A stretch of 64,000 nt of DNA from Phenylobacterium deserti (GTDB taxonomy: Bacteria; Pseudomonadota; Alphaproteobacteria; Caulobacterales; Caulobacteraceae), in NCBI RefSeq assembly GCF_003254705.1, contig NZ_QFYR01000003.1:62001-126000 (forward strand). Direction: 5' to 3'. This document shows, one piece after another, positions 37,411-45,824 of the stretch. The notes under the pieces were generated by a model that saw nothing but the letters and a program-made list of their open reading frames with translations, had not been told where the DNA came from and ran no database searches. Position 1 is the stretch's first letter. Each line of letters starts with the position of its first letter. Both the position numbers and the translations under genes were made by a program.

Positions 37411-39138
37411 ATGCCGTTTCCGACGACCCACCCCGCGCTGGCCCGCGCTCTCGAGACCCAGGGCTATCGCGAACCTACCCCCGTTCAGGCCGCCGTTCTC
37501 GAGGCGGGCGACGGGCACGACCTGCTTGTTTCCGCCCAGACTGGGTCGGGCAAGACTGTTGCCTTCGGCCTAGCTGCGGCCGGCGCCTTGCTGGGCGAGG
37601 CCGAACGGTTCGGCCACGCTGAAACTCCGCTGGCCTTGGTGATCGCGCCGACACGCGAACTGGCCCTGCAGGTCGCCCGCGAGTTCGGCTGGCTCTATGC
37701 CGACTCCGGCGCACGTATCGTCACCTGCGTGGGCGGCATGGACGCCCGCCGCGAGCAGCGGGCTCTGGCCTCCGGCGCCCACATCGTGGTCGGCACCCCC
37801 GGCCGCCTGCGTGACCACCTGGAGCGCGGCAACCTCGATCTGTCCGCCCTGCGCGTTGTCGTTCTGGACGAGGCGGACGAGATGCTCGACCTCGGCTTCC
37901 GTGAGGACCTCGAGGGGATCCTCGACACCACGCCTGACAGCCGCCGCACCTTCCTGTTCTCGGCCACTATCGCCAAGGACATCGCGACCCTGGCGAAGCG
38001 CTACCAGCGTGACGCCGTGCGCATCGACACCATCCGGCGCGACACCCCGCACGGCGACATCGAATATCGCGCCGTTCGGGTCGCCCCGAACGAGATCGAG
38101 AACGCCGTCGTCAACATCCTGCGCTACTTCGAAGCGCCGGGCGCCCTGATCTTCTGCTCGACCCGTGAAAGCGTGCGCCACCTTTACGGCGCGCTGCGTG
38201 AGCGCGGCTTCTCGGCCGTCCAGCTCTCAGGCGAGTTGTCCCAGAAGGAACGCTCGGACGCCCTTCAGGCCCTGCGCGATGGTCATGCCCGCGCCTGCGT
38301 GGCCACGGACGTCGCCGCCCGCGGCATCGACCTGCCTGACCTGGGCCTCGTCATCCACGCCGAGCTGCCCGTGAACAAGGCGACCTTGCTTCACCGATCC
38401 GGCCGGACCGGCCGTGCGGGCAAGAAGGGGGTCTCCTGCCTGCTGGTGCCGTACACGCGTCGCCGTAAGGCTGAGCAGCTGCTGGCTTCAGCCGGCGTGC
38501 AGGCCGAATGGTCGGGTCCGCCCACCGCCGACGAGATCCGGCAGCAGGACCAGCAGCGCATGCTCGCCGACCCGCTGTTCGCCGAAACGCCGACGCCCGA
38601 GGATCTCGTGCTGGCTGAGCGGCTACTGGAAGGCCGCACGCCCGAGCAGGTCGCCGCCGCCCTGGTCCGCCTCTACCGCGCCCGGCTGCCCGAGCCGGAA
38701 GAGCTGCTGGACGACGGTCGCGGCGCGCGTCCCGAACGGCCGGAACGTCGCGAGCGCACGCGTGAGGCGTACCAGCGTCCCGAAGGTGAAGCTGAAGGCA
38801 TCTGGTTCCGGCTGCCCGTCGGCCGCGGCCAGAACGCCGATCCCAAGTGGCTGGTCCCGCTTATTTGCCGCCTGGGCCACGTGACCAAGAAGGACATCGG
38901 CGAAATCCGAATCTTCGACCGCGAGACCAAGTTCGAGATCCATCCGGACGTCGAGCCGCGCTTCCGCAAGGCGATCGCCTCCGCGAGCGAAGGCGATGTG
39001 CGGATCGAAGCGGCCGGCGCGCCCGGTCCTCGTCCCGCGGCCGCCCCGCGTGGGCGTCCGGGCGGGCGTCCTAGCGGTCCGCCGCGTCGTGGTCCGCCGA
39101 AGGGCGCCAAGCCGCGAGGGCCGCGCGCTCCACGTTAA
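37411..39138 (+). CDS. DEAD-box RNA helicase with DbpA-like RNA-binding domain
   Basis: A 575-residue RNA helicase. Motifs in order are the Q motif (GYREPTPVQ), AQTGSGKT, PTRELA, TPGRL, DEAD (near 153), SAT, and HRSGRTGRAG (near 333). After about residue 450 a DbpA-type RNA-binding domain (WFRLPVGRGQNADPKWLVPLI) and a basic Arg/Pro/Gly tail follow. DbpA-like proteins act in 50S ribosome assembly. The ATG at 37411 has AAGGA six bases upstream; the adjoining TTG at 37408 is not needed. Confidence 0.92.
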   Translation: MPFPTTHPALARALETQGYREPTPVQAAVLEAGDGHDLLVSAQTGSGKTVAFGLAAAGALLGEAERFGHAETPLALVIAPTRELALQVAREFGWLYADSGARIVTCVGGMDARREQRALASGAHIVVGTPGRLRDHLERGNLDLSALRVVVLDEADEMLDLGFREDLEGILDTTPDSRRTFLFSATIAKDIATLAKRYQRDAVRIDTIRRDTPHGDIEYRAVRVAPNEIENAVVNILRYFEAPGALIFCSTRESVRHLYGALRERGFSAVQLSGELSQKERSDALQALRDGHARACVATDVAARGIDLPDLGLVIHAELPVNKATLLHRSGRTGRAGKKGVSCLLVPYTRRRKAEQLLASAGVQAEWSGPPTADEIRQQDQQRMLADPLFAETPTPEDLVLAERLLEGRTPEQVAAALVRLYRARLPEPEELLDDGRGARPERPERRERTREAYQRPEGEAEGIWFRLPVGRGQNADPKWLVPLICRLGHVTKKDIGEIRIFDRETKFEIHPDVEPRFRKAIASASEGDVRIEAAGAPGPRPAAAPRGRPGGRPSGPPRRGPPKGAKPRGPRAPR

Positions 39139-39251
39139 GGTGAGGGGCTCGTTGTGAGCCGCGCCAGGGTTGCGGCCGGCTCATCTCGCCTATAAGCCGC
39201 GGTTCTCGTGCCGAGTGCAACCGGCGCGAGAGTCGATGAGTAGGCGTACCC

Positions 39252-40181
39252 GTGTCCCCGAACCAGCCATCAGCCACGCCGGAGGCGCGCGGCCCACATC
39301 CGTCCGGCGACCTGCGCCTGGACGGCCTCGTGCCCCCAGAGACCCGCGGCATCGGGCGCCGTCAGCCGTCCGGCCATGGCGCCGCCTCGCGGCGGGCGCT
39401 TCCGGCTGCGCGCGAGCGCACGGTCTGGGTGCTGAGCTACAGCAATGTCGGCAATTTCGGCGATCGGCTGGGCATGCACGTGCTCAGCCACGTCCTGCCG
39501 CCCAATGCCCGCATCACCCGCATCTACCATCGCCCCTGGACTTTGCCTGAGGGCGAGCCCGACCTGCTGGTCCTCGGTATCGGCAACAGCCTGTTTCGGC
39601 CGCTGCTGACCGACGACCTGCTGTCCCTGCTGGACCGCGTTCCGGCCGCCGTCGGGATCTTCGGCACTCAGTATCGCGAGACCATCGACTCCGACCGCTT
39701 CGGTGCGGTGTTGGATCGCCTCGACACCTGGTGGGCGCGCTACGAGACCGACCAGCAGCTCTATGGCCAGGGACGCGCCAACGTCCGCCATCTCGGCGAC
39801 TGGCTTATCGACGCCTTTCCGTTGGCGACCCCGCACAAGGACAAGCGGCTTGTTGTGGGCGCCGAGGTCCAGAAGGAGCTGCCGTTGGACCGCGTGATCG
39901 AGCGCATCCAATCCTACACCACGGTTCTGTCGAGCCGCCTGCATCCGCTGCTGTGCGCGCTCACCTCCGCCCGTCAGGTCGCCTATCGCGAGCAGCGCGA
40001 GATGCCGAACCTGGACATCGCGTCCGGCAAGTTCGGCTCCATGCTGCGCGACGTGTTCGGCCGCACCTATCCGGAGAACACCCTGTTCGACGTCGATCCG
40101 GACGCTGTCGCGGCCTACAAGGCTCGCGTGCGAGGCAACGTCGCAGCCCTTCGCGAGGACTTGCGTCGCCTGCTGGCCTGA
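39252..40181 (+). CDS. Polysaccharide pyruvyl transferase-like protein
   Basis: A 309-residue protein starting with GTG. The first 55 residues are Pro/Arg-rich and may be partly untranslated. The core has SYSNVGNFGDRLG near residue 61, a GIGNSLFR segment, and SSRLHPLLCALTSA near 225, which match the GDxL and SxRLH patterns of the pyruvyl transferase family. These enzymes add pyruvate ketals to polysaccharides. Substrate and partner genes are not in view. The start is uncertain; no strong ribosome site precedes 39252. Confidence 0.7.
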   Translation: MSPNQPSATPEARGPHPSGDLRLDGLVPPETRGIGRRQPSGHGAASRRALPAARERTVWVLSYSNVGNFGDRLGMHVLSHVLPPNARITRIYHRPWTLPEGEPDLLVLGIGNSLFRPLLTDDLLSLLDRVPAAVGIFGTQYRETIDSDRFGAVLDRLDTWWARYETDQQLYGQGRANVRHLGDWLIDAFPLATPHKDKRLVVGAEVQKELPLDRVIERIQSYTTVLSSRLHPLLCALTSARQVAYREQREMPNLDIASGKFGSMLRDVFGRTYPENTLFDVDPDAVAAYKARVRGNVAALREDLRRLLA

Positions 40182-40185
40182 GCCC

Positions 40186-41997
40186 TCAGGGCAAGGTGGC
40201 CTTCAACGCCGCTTCCACCTCGGCGCGCGCCATATCCATGTCGCGCCGGAACGTCTCCGAGAGATGCTCCGCCGCGTAGATCACCGCCCCGGCCTGCAAT
40301 CCACCCTCAGCCGCGCTGAGACTGTGCGAGCCGCAGATCCAGCGGCTGTCGGCGTACTCGCGGCCTCGCTCGTACAGCGCCGTGGCGCGGCTGGGAGCCA
40401 GCTCGGCCAGGATCATCGCCACATGCTCACCATGCGCCGCATGGCCTGAGGGATAGTCGCCATTGCCCGCCAGATGGTCCGTCTTGGCCTCGCAGATGGG
40501 CGCATCCTTGCCCAGGTACGGCCGGCGGCTCTGCCAATGACGCTTCGCGTCGCTCACCACGCTGCGATCCTCGCCGGCGCGCTCCAGCAGCGCGTTCAGC
40601 ACCGGCGCACTCTGCGGCGTGAGGCGGACACCCAGCGCCCCGCCGAAGTGATCGAACATGTGACCGCGAACGTCGCTGGTCGCCAGGCTCCAGCGCGGGG
40701 AGCCTTGCAGATGGCGTGAGCCGTCGAACACACCCGCGTCCGCCACGGACCGCGGCGAGCCAGGGGCGGGCGGCCCGGGGAGGATCTTGGTCAGGTCCGG
40801 CCGCGCCTCGGGCGTCAGGTAGCCGCGGGCAGGAGCTCCGGCCACCGCGTCGATCGACATCCCGCTGCAGCGCTCAGGTGAACGCAGAGGGTTGCAGGCG
40901 GCCGCTTCGCCACCCGTCAGCCGCACCGTGTATCCACCCCCGAACCGCGCGTCCGGCCACAGGTAGTCGGTGGAGATGTACTGCGCGCCGCTGCTGAGGG
41001 CGGCTGTGCGGGCTGTGACGTCGTTGCGGCGCGCCGGCCAGGTTTCCGCGTCGGCCCGCGTGCGGACGATGAAGCCGGCCTTCACGGCCGCGGCGATCCG
41101 ATCACGCTGGCGGATCGGATCGTTCAGCGTCAGGTAGGCGGCCGCGGGCGACGCCTCGTCGGTGTTCACGAACATCGCACGCCCCTCCAGCGAGCGGCGC
41201 GCCCCCCGATAGACCGCCACCTTCTGCGGCCCTTCGTCGAGCGCGAAGAACACCTTGCCTCGCGCAGCGCCCAGGGTCGGCCAACCGCCCGCCAGCACAG
41301 CTTCGCGCAAGGTCGCCCGCCGGCCCTGAACCTTATCAGGCGTGATCAGCTGGTCGTCGCCGAACACCGAGCGGATCTCCGCGTCGAGGGCGTCGAAGGC
41401 CGCGGCGTCGTAGGGCAGGGGCGTGACCCCGCCCGGCACGTTGGCGGAGCCCTCCTTGGCGTTGATCAGGATGAGGATCGGCGCGTGGTCGGGGTGAGCC
41501 TTGGACCAGGCTTTCACCTGCTCCAGGCAGGCTAGGAAGGTCGTGCAGGACGAGCGGAAGTCCACGTCCGACATGTGGATCACCTTGAAGCCGGGCTTGC
41601 TCAGCGCTTCGGCCGTTTCCGGCGAAAGGACAGCCCCGCGGCCAAGCGCGGTCAGCGGCTTGGCGTAGAGCCCGCCCTGCGGATCGTAGTGGACGTCAAT
41701 CTCCAGCTGGCGCGCCCCGGCGTCCAACTGCTCGGCCAAAGGGCGATGGGCATAGTCGACGCCCAGAGCAGCTTCGCCACGGGCGGCGACCATCGCGGCC
41801 AGCTCGTCCGCTGGGATGGCCAGCTTGTAGCTGTTGTGCGTCCCGACCGCGGTCAGGTCGTTCATCCGCAGCCGGCTGTCCATCCAAGCCTGCGCGCAGC
41901 CGCCCGGTCCCGCCGCGCCGGCGTCAGGCGCCCTCAGGTCGCACGCGCCCGTCGCCGCGGCGGCCGACAACATCAGTGACAGCAGGATACTGGCCAT
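40186..41997 (-). CDS. Secreted fusion: Ca2+-dependent phospholipase C domain plus class A acid phosphatase-like domain
   Basis: A 603-residue exported protein (signal MASILLSLMLSAAAATG). I chose 41997 because GGGGAG lies five bases upstream; an ATG at 42009 is in frame. Residues ~40-350 resemble the Ca2+-dependent phosphoinositide-type phospholipase C family (GTHNSYK, QLEIDVHYDP, FKVIHMSDVDF). Residues ~390-600 resemble class A nonspecific acid phosphatase/PAP2: KRHWQSRRP, GDYPSGHAAHGE and SRWICGSHSLSA. The third motif normally ends H-x3-D; here the Asp is Ala (codon 40312-40314), so phosphatase activity is uncertain. It is divergent from the TonB-dependent receptor, hinting at phosphate or inositol-phosphate scavenging (inference). 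Confidence 0.8.
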   Translation of the reverse strand: MASILLSLMLSAAAATGACDLRAPDAGAAGPGGCAQAWMDSRLRMNDLTAVGTHNSYKLAIPADELAAMVAARGEAALGVDYAHRPLAEQLDAGARQLEIDVHYDPQGGLYAKPLTALGRGAVLSPETAEALSKPGFKVIHMSDVDFRSSCTTFLACLEQVKAWSKAHPDHAPILILINAKEGSANVPGGVTPLPYDAAAFDALDAEIRSVFGDDQLITPDKVQGRRATLREAVLAGGWPTLGAARGKVFFALDEGPQKVAVYRGARRSLEGRAMFVNTDEASPAAAYLTLNDPIRQRDRIAAAVKAGFIVRTRADAETWPARRNDVTARTAALSSGAQYISTDYLWPDARFGGGYTVRLTGGEAAACNPLRSPERCSGMSIDAVAGAPARGYLTPEARPDLTKILPGPPAPGSPRSVADAGVFDGSRHLQGSPRWSLATSDVRGHMFDHFGGALGVRLTPQSAPVLNALLERAGEDRSVVSDAKRHWQSRRPYLGKDAPICEAKTDHLAGNGDYPSGHAAHGEHVAMILAELAPSRATALYERGREYADSRWICGSHSLSAAEGGLQAGAVIYAAEHLSETFRRDMDMARAEVEAALKATLP

Positions 41998-42077
41998 AGC
42001 GCTCCCCATCGCGAAGCGGCGCTACTAGCTGCGTCGCATGACGGTTCCGCGTCGGCCATGCGCAGCCACCCGCCAAC

Positions 42078-42105
42078 AAGCTTCACAAAGCCGTCGTTGA
42101 AGCTT
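42078..42105. promoter_or_regulatory. Inverted repeat in a divergent promoter region, possible operator
   Basis: AAGCTTCA and TGAAGCTT are perfect inverted copies separated by 12 bases, centred 20 bases apart. The repeat lies between the divergent phospholipase-phosphatase gene and the TonB-dependent receptor. It could bind a dimeric repressor controlling both. No regulator gene is nearby. Confidence 0.4.
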
Positions 42106-42195
42106 CAAGCACGGGTCACCGAGCCGCCCTAACGCCGCGCCGCATGCGCCGGGACGCCCAATCTGGGGCGGCATCCGGGGCAGGGGATAAGAAAC

Positions 42196-44883
42196 ATGTC
42201 GTCATCGAGAACTCGGCTCGTCGCCAGCGCGGCGGGCGGCATCATCGCTTTTGCACTGCTCACCGGCGCCGCCCGCGCAGAAGAGGCCATCGTCACCGCC
42301 GACGCGCCCGCGGAAGTCGACGAGGTCGTCGTCCAGGGCTTCCGTCAGTCGCTCGCCGCCGCGCGCGAGCAGAAGAAGACCGCCAACATCACCTCGGACG
42401 TCATCGTCGCCGAGGACATGGCGAAGTTCCCCGACCTGAACCTGGCTGAATCGCTCCAGCGCCTCCCCGGGCTGGCGATCAACCGGGAAGGCGGCGAAGG
42501 GCGCCGGGTCAGCCTGCGCGGCCTGGGCCCCGACTTCACCCGCGTTCAGCTGAACGGAATGGAAGTGCTGGGCAACGTCGACTCGCCGATGGACAGCCGC
42601 GGCCAGACCTCGCGCGACCGGGCTTTCGACTTCAACATCTTCGCCTCGGAGCTCTTCAACAAGGTCGAGGTCCGCAAGTCCTTCTCCGCCGAGCAGGACG
42701 AAGGCGGCATGGCCGGCACAGTCGGCCTCTATACCGCCAAGCCCTTCGCCTACGACGGCCGCCGGGCGGCCCTGTCGCTGCAGGCCGGCACCAATTCGGC
42801 CACGGACGACTTCCAGCCTCGCCTGGCCGGCATGTTCAGCCAGAACTGGAACGACACCTTCGGCGTCCTGGTCTCAGCCGCCTACTCCAAGCGCAAGACG
42901 CAGGAGCAGGGCTACAACACCTACGCGCCCAGCCGCGTGGTCTCCGGCGGCACGAACATCTCAAAGCTCTCGCCGACCGACCAGGCGTTGATCAACGCCG
43001 GTACCCTGGTGTTCCAGCGCGGCAACCGCTTGTCGGTGTGGAACTCGGACCAGGAGCGTCTCGGCCTTACCGCCGCCGTCCAGTGGCGGCCGATGGAGAA
43101 CCTGACCTTCACCCTCGATGCGCTGCACGGGGAGTTCACCAACGATCGCAGCGAGCTCCACCTCGCCACCCGCGCCTCGCAGGCGTCGACCGTCCTGGGC
43201 GGCACTGTGCGCCACTCGGGCATCACCCAGGCGGCGCCGACGCTGAACGCCATCCAGTATGACCGCTTCAACTCGGTCATCTACGCCGACGTCGACAACA
43301 CGGTGTTCGCCACCGAGACCCGTCGTCAGAACACCGAGAACAAGTTTGACCAGCTCGTCCTCACCGGCGAATGGCAGCTCACCGACCGCCTGAAGATCGA
43401 CGGGCACATCGGCAAGGAGACCTCGGACTACGACATCCCGATCTCCGACAAGTTCTACACCGAGGCGTTCGGCGGCCTGATCACCGACTACACCATGGGC
43501 GGAAACAGCGCCCGCAACACCTACAAGTGGGACACCACGGACCCGAACAACTACCGCGCCCACGAGATCGACTTCTCGGCCACCTACCAGTCGACGGAAC
43601 TGGAGAACGCCGAGCTGAACGGCGCCTTCACTTTCAGCGACGCCCTGACATTCAAGGCCGGCGTGTCGTTCCGCGGCTTCAAGAACTCCGGGTACCAACA
43701 AGCCACCGACGACCTGCTGCGCACGCAGTGGGAAAACGGCACGGTCGACGACCGGGTGAACAACTATGCCAAGGTGTTCGACGAGCACGACGATCAGTCC
43801 TGGATCATCGTCGACTGGGACAAGGCCCTGGCCAACTACGGCGTGACCCGCACCCTGGGCGCCCCGCGCTCGATCTACGAGGTGCAGGAAGACACCACGG
43901 CGGGCTACGTCCAGCTCGACTGGAACACCGGCTTCCTGGGGCGCACACTGCGCGGCAACGTCGGCCTTCGCGCCTATGAGACGGAGCTCACCTCCAACGG
44001 GGTGGCCAATGTGGGGCCCATCTCGGTAAGCAACACCTACTCGGGCGTCCTGCCGGCGTTCAACGCAGTGCTCGAACTGACGCCGAGCCTGCAGATCCGC
44101 GCTGCCGCGGCTCAGAACATCAACCGCCCGGCCCTGGCCTCCTACGCCATGAACGGCACGGTCAGCTTCGACAACGCCACCGGCTTCGTCACCGTGAACG
44201 TCGGCAATCCGAACCTCGAGCCCTACACCTCGGACGAGTTCGACCTGGCCGCCGAATGGTACTTCGGCGAGGTCGGCATGCTGGCCGCCGGCGTCTTCCA
44301 CAAGAAGATCGACGGCTTCGTGGTCAGCCAGCGGGTCACCAACGTGCCCTATTCGACAACCGGCCTGCCGGACAATCTGATCGCCGGCGTCGGCGGCTCG
44401 CGCAATGTCAACGAGTTCACCCGCCCCGTGAACCTCAACGACGCCGAGTTGACCGGCCTGGAGCTCAGCGCCCAGACCGACTTCTTCTTCCTGCCGGGCC
44501 TGCTGAAGAACGCCGGCGTGGTCGCCAACGCCACCTTCATCGACTCCAAGACGACCTACCCCAACGGGCAGACCGGCGAAATCTGGGGGATGAGCGACCT
44601 CAACTACAACGTGACGGTCTACTACGAGACCGCCCGCTACGGCGCGCGGGTATCGGCGAACTACCGCTCCGACTATCCGATCGACCTCGGCGGCTTCAAC
44701 GAGACGACCTACGTCGACGCGGCGGCCTTCTATCAGCTGACGCCGGCCATCCGTCTGACGCTGGATGCGGTGAACCTCACCGACGAGCGTGAAGAGCAGT
44801 ACAACGATCCGCAGGCTCGCCGCCTGTGGAACACCACGCAGAGCGGCCGCACGATCTTCGTCGGCGCAAACCTGCAATTCTAG
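42196..44883 (+). CDS. TonB-dependent receptor
   Basis: An 895-residue outer-membrane receptor. The signal peptide (residues 1-~31) is followed by a TonB-box-like EVDEVVVQGF, a plug domain (DMAKFPDLNLAESLQRLPG; RRVSLRGLGPDFTRVQLNG) and a 22-strand-type barrel ending with a C-terminal Phe (FVGANLQF). The sequence style matches Caulobacterales and Xanthomonas receptors for carbohydrate or other organic nutrients rather than siderophore receptors. Its partner may be the divergent phospholipase-phosphatase. A hairpin follows the stop. Confidence 0.93.
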   Translation: MSSSRTRLVASAAGGIIAFALLTGAARAEEAIVTADAPAEVDEVVVQGFRQSLAAAREQKKTANITSDVIVAEDMAKFPDLNLAESLQRLPGLAINREGGEGRRVSLRGLGPDFTRVQLNGMEVLGNVDSPMDSRGQTSRDRAFDFNIFASELFNKVEVRKSFSAEQDEGGMAGTVGLYTAKPFAYDGRRAALSLQAGTNSATDDFQPRLAGMFSQNWNDTFGVLVSAAYSKRKTQEQGYNTYAPSRVVSGGTNISKLSPTDQALINAGTLVFQRGNRLSVWNSDQERLGLTAAVQWRPMENLTFTLDALHGEFTNDRSELHLATRASQASTVLGGTVRHSGITQAAPTLNAIQYDRFNSVIYADVDNTVFATETRRQNTENKFDQLVLTGEWQLTDRLKIDGHIGKETSDYDIPISDKFYTEAFGGLITDYTMGGNSARNTYKWDTTDPNNYRAHEIDFSATYQSTELENAELNGAFTFSDALTFKAGVSFRGFKNSGYQQATDDLLRTQWENGTVDDRVNNYAKVFDEHDDQSWIIVDWDKALANYGVTRTLGAPRSIYEVQEDTTAGYVQLDWNTGFLGRTLRGNVGLRAYETELTSNGVANVGPISVSNTYSGVLPAFNAVLELTPSLQIRAAAAQNINRPALASYAMNGTVSFDNATGFVTVNVGNPNLEPYTSDEFDLAAEWYFGEVGMLAAGVFHKKIDGFVVSQRVTNVPYSTTGLPDNLIAGVGGSRNVNEFTRPVNLNDAELTGLELSAQTDFFFLPGLLKNAGVVANATFIDSKTTYPNGQTGEIWGMSDLNYNVTVYYETARYGARVSANYRSDYPIDLGGFNETTYVDAAAFYQLTPAIRLTLDAVNLTDEREEQYNDPQARRLWNTTQSGRTIFVGANLQF

Positions 44884-44890
44884 ACGGAAA

Positions 44891-44914
44891 GCGGGGTCGC
44901 CCCGGCGGCCCCGC
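44891..44914. terminator. GC-rich hairpin after the TonB receptor gene
   Basis: GCGGGGTCGC and GCGGCCCCGC pair over about ten positions with one G-T pair and a short loop. No T-tract follows, so termination may be Rho-assisted. Confidence 0.5.
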
Positions 44915-44947
44915 ACACCGGCCGGTTTGAGCTTTCAGGACACAGGC

Positions 44948-45187
44948 TCAGTTACGAAGGGCCGCGCTTACGCCAACCCAGATCAGCGCCCAGAACCCCG
45001 CCGCGCTTCCGAGGATGATCAGAATACGCAGCAGCGCCGGGAAGCGTTTGACGCTGGAGAGGACCTCATCGGTGTTGGCCGGGGCGGTCTCGACAAGACC
45101 GCCTGCAAGCCGGGACTCCTTCTTACGCCAAGCTCGTGATCGACGAGGCGCATCCAATACTCTGGTGCCCATCGGGGTTGTTCCCAT
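44948..45187 (-). CDS. Small single-pass membrane protein
   Basis: A 79-residue protein with a basic N-terminus and one membrane helix near the C-terminus (LLRILIILGSAAGFWALIWVGV). It probably has cytoplasmic N and membrane C parts. An ATG at 45172 (MGTRVLD) is an alternative start. Convergent with the receptor gene. No family recognised. Confidence 0.55.
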   Translation of the reverse strand: MGTTPMGTRVLDAPRRSRAWRKKESRLAGGLVETAPANTDEVLSSVKRFPALLRILIILGSAAGFWALIWVGVSAALRN

Positions 45188-45322
45188 CCACTACACAACT
45201 CAACAAAAGCGTGTACCTGTAGGCGAGTTCCCCTCTTAACGGCTCAGTCTGGGTGGGGGGATTTCGCCCGTGAGATGAGTTTAGCCGCCAGACGGGGCGG
45301 TTTGTTGCGCGAGGTGCAACTC

Positions 45323-45655
45323 ATGGCTGAAGCGTCGATCGCCGTTATTGGCGTCCTTCTGCTGACGCTCGCCTCCTTCTGGGCGGACCGGCGCTTCCGT
45401 GGCTACGACCGTCTTCCAATGCAATGGTCGATGACCGGCGCGGTGAACTGGACCGCGCCCCGCAGGCTCGCCCTTGCCTTCACGCCAGCCCTGGGAGCTC
45501 TTGTTCTGGGAGCAACGGCGGGGGCTGCCCTGCTCGGCGTACCGCCGCGTCCGGGTCAGGAGGCGCTGGTGGTGCCGGTCTTGATCATGATGGCTGCCGG
45601 GCTGCTCGCTGCCCACGGCCTGCACCTGTGGCTCATCCAGCGGAGCCTGCGCTAG
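45323..45655 (+). CDS. DUF1648-like small membrane protein
   Basis: A 110-residue protein with three membrane segments (about residues 5-19, 46-66 and 80-98). The segment RLPMQWSMTGAVNWTAPRR between the first two resembles the DUF1648 pattern, in which a small motif of this kind follows TM1. The ATG at 45323 has GAGG ten bases upstream. It is the last chromosomal gene before the prophage integrase. Confidence 0.65.
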   Translation: MAEASIAVIGVLLLTLASFWADRRFRGYDRLPMQWSMTGAVNWTAPRRLALAFTPALGALVLGATAGAALLGVPPRPGQEALVVPVLIMMAAGLLAAHGLHLWLIQRSLR

Positions 45656-45824
45656 GCGCGTCGAGGGCTTTTGGCGGATGGGGTGTCTATCGAACTCCCT
45701 TCCGCTTGCGACCGCTCGCGACCGTTTTTCCCCTTGAGAAGCCTACCCATTTCGACGCAGTGTTTCCGTGCGTGGCCGCTCGTTTCCGCCCGCTACCGTG
45801 TCGAAATGTGGGGTAACTTTTAGG

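Noticed and set aside
42961-44916. 651-codon open frame on the minus strand across the TonB receptor
   Set aside because: Antisense of a well-supported receptor gene, with no recognisable motif and biased composition.
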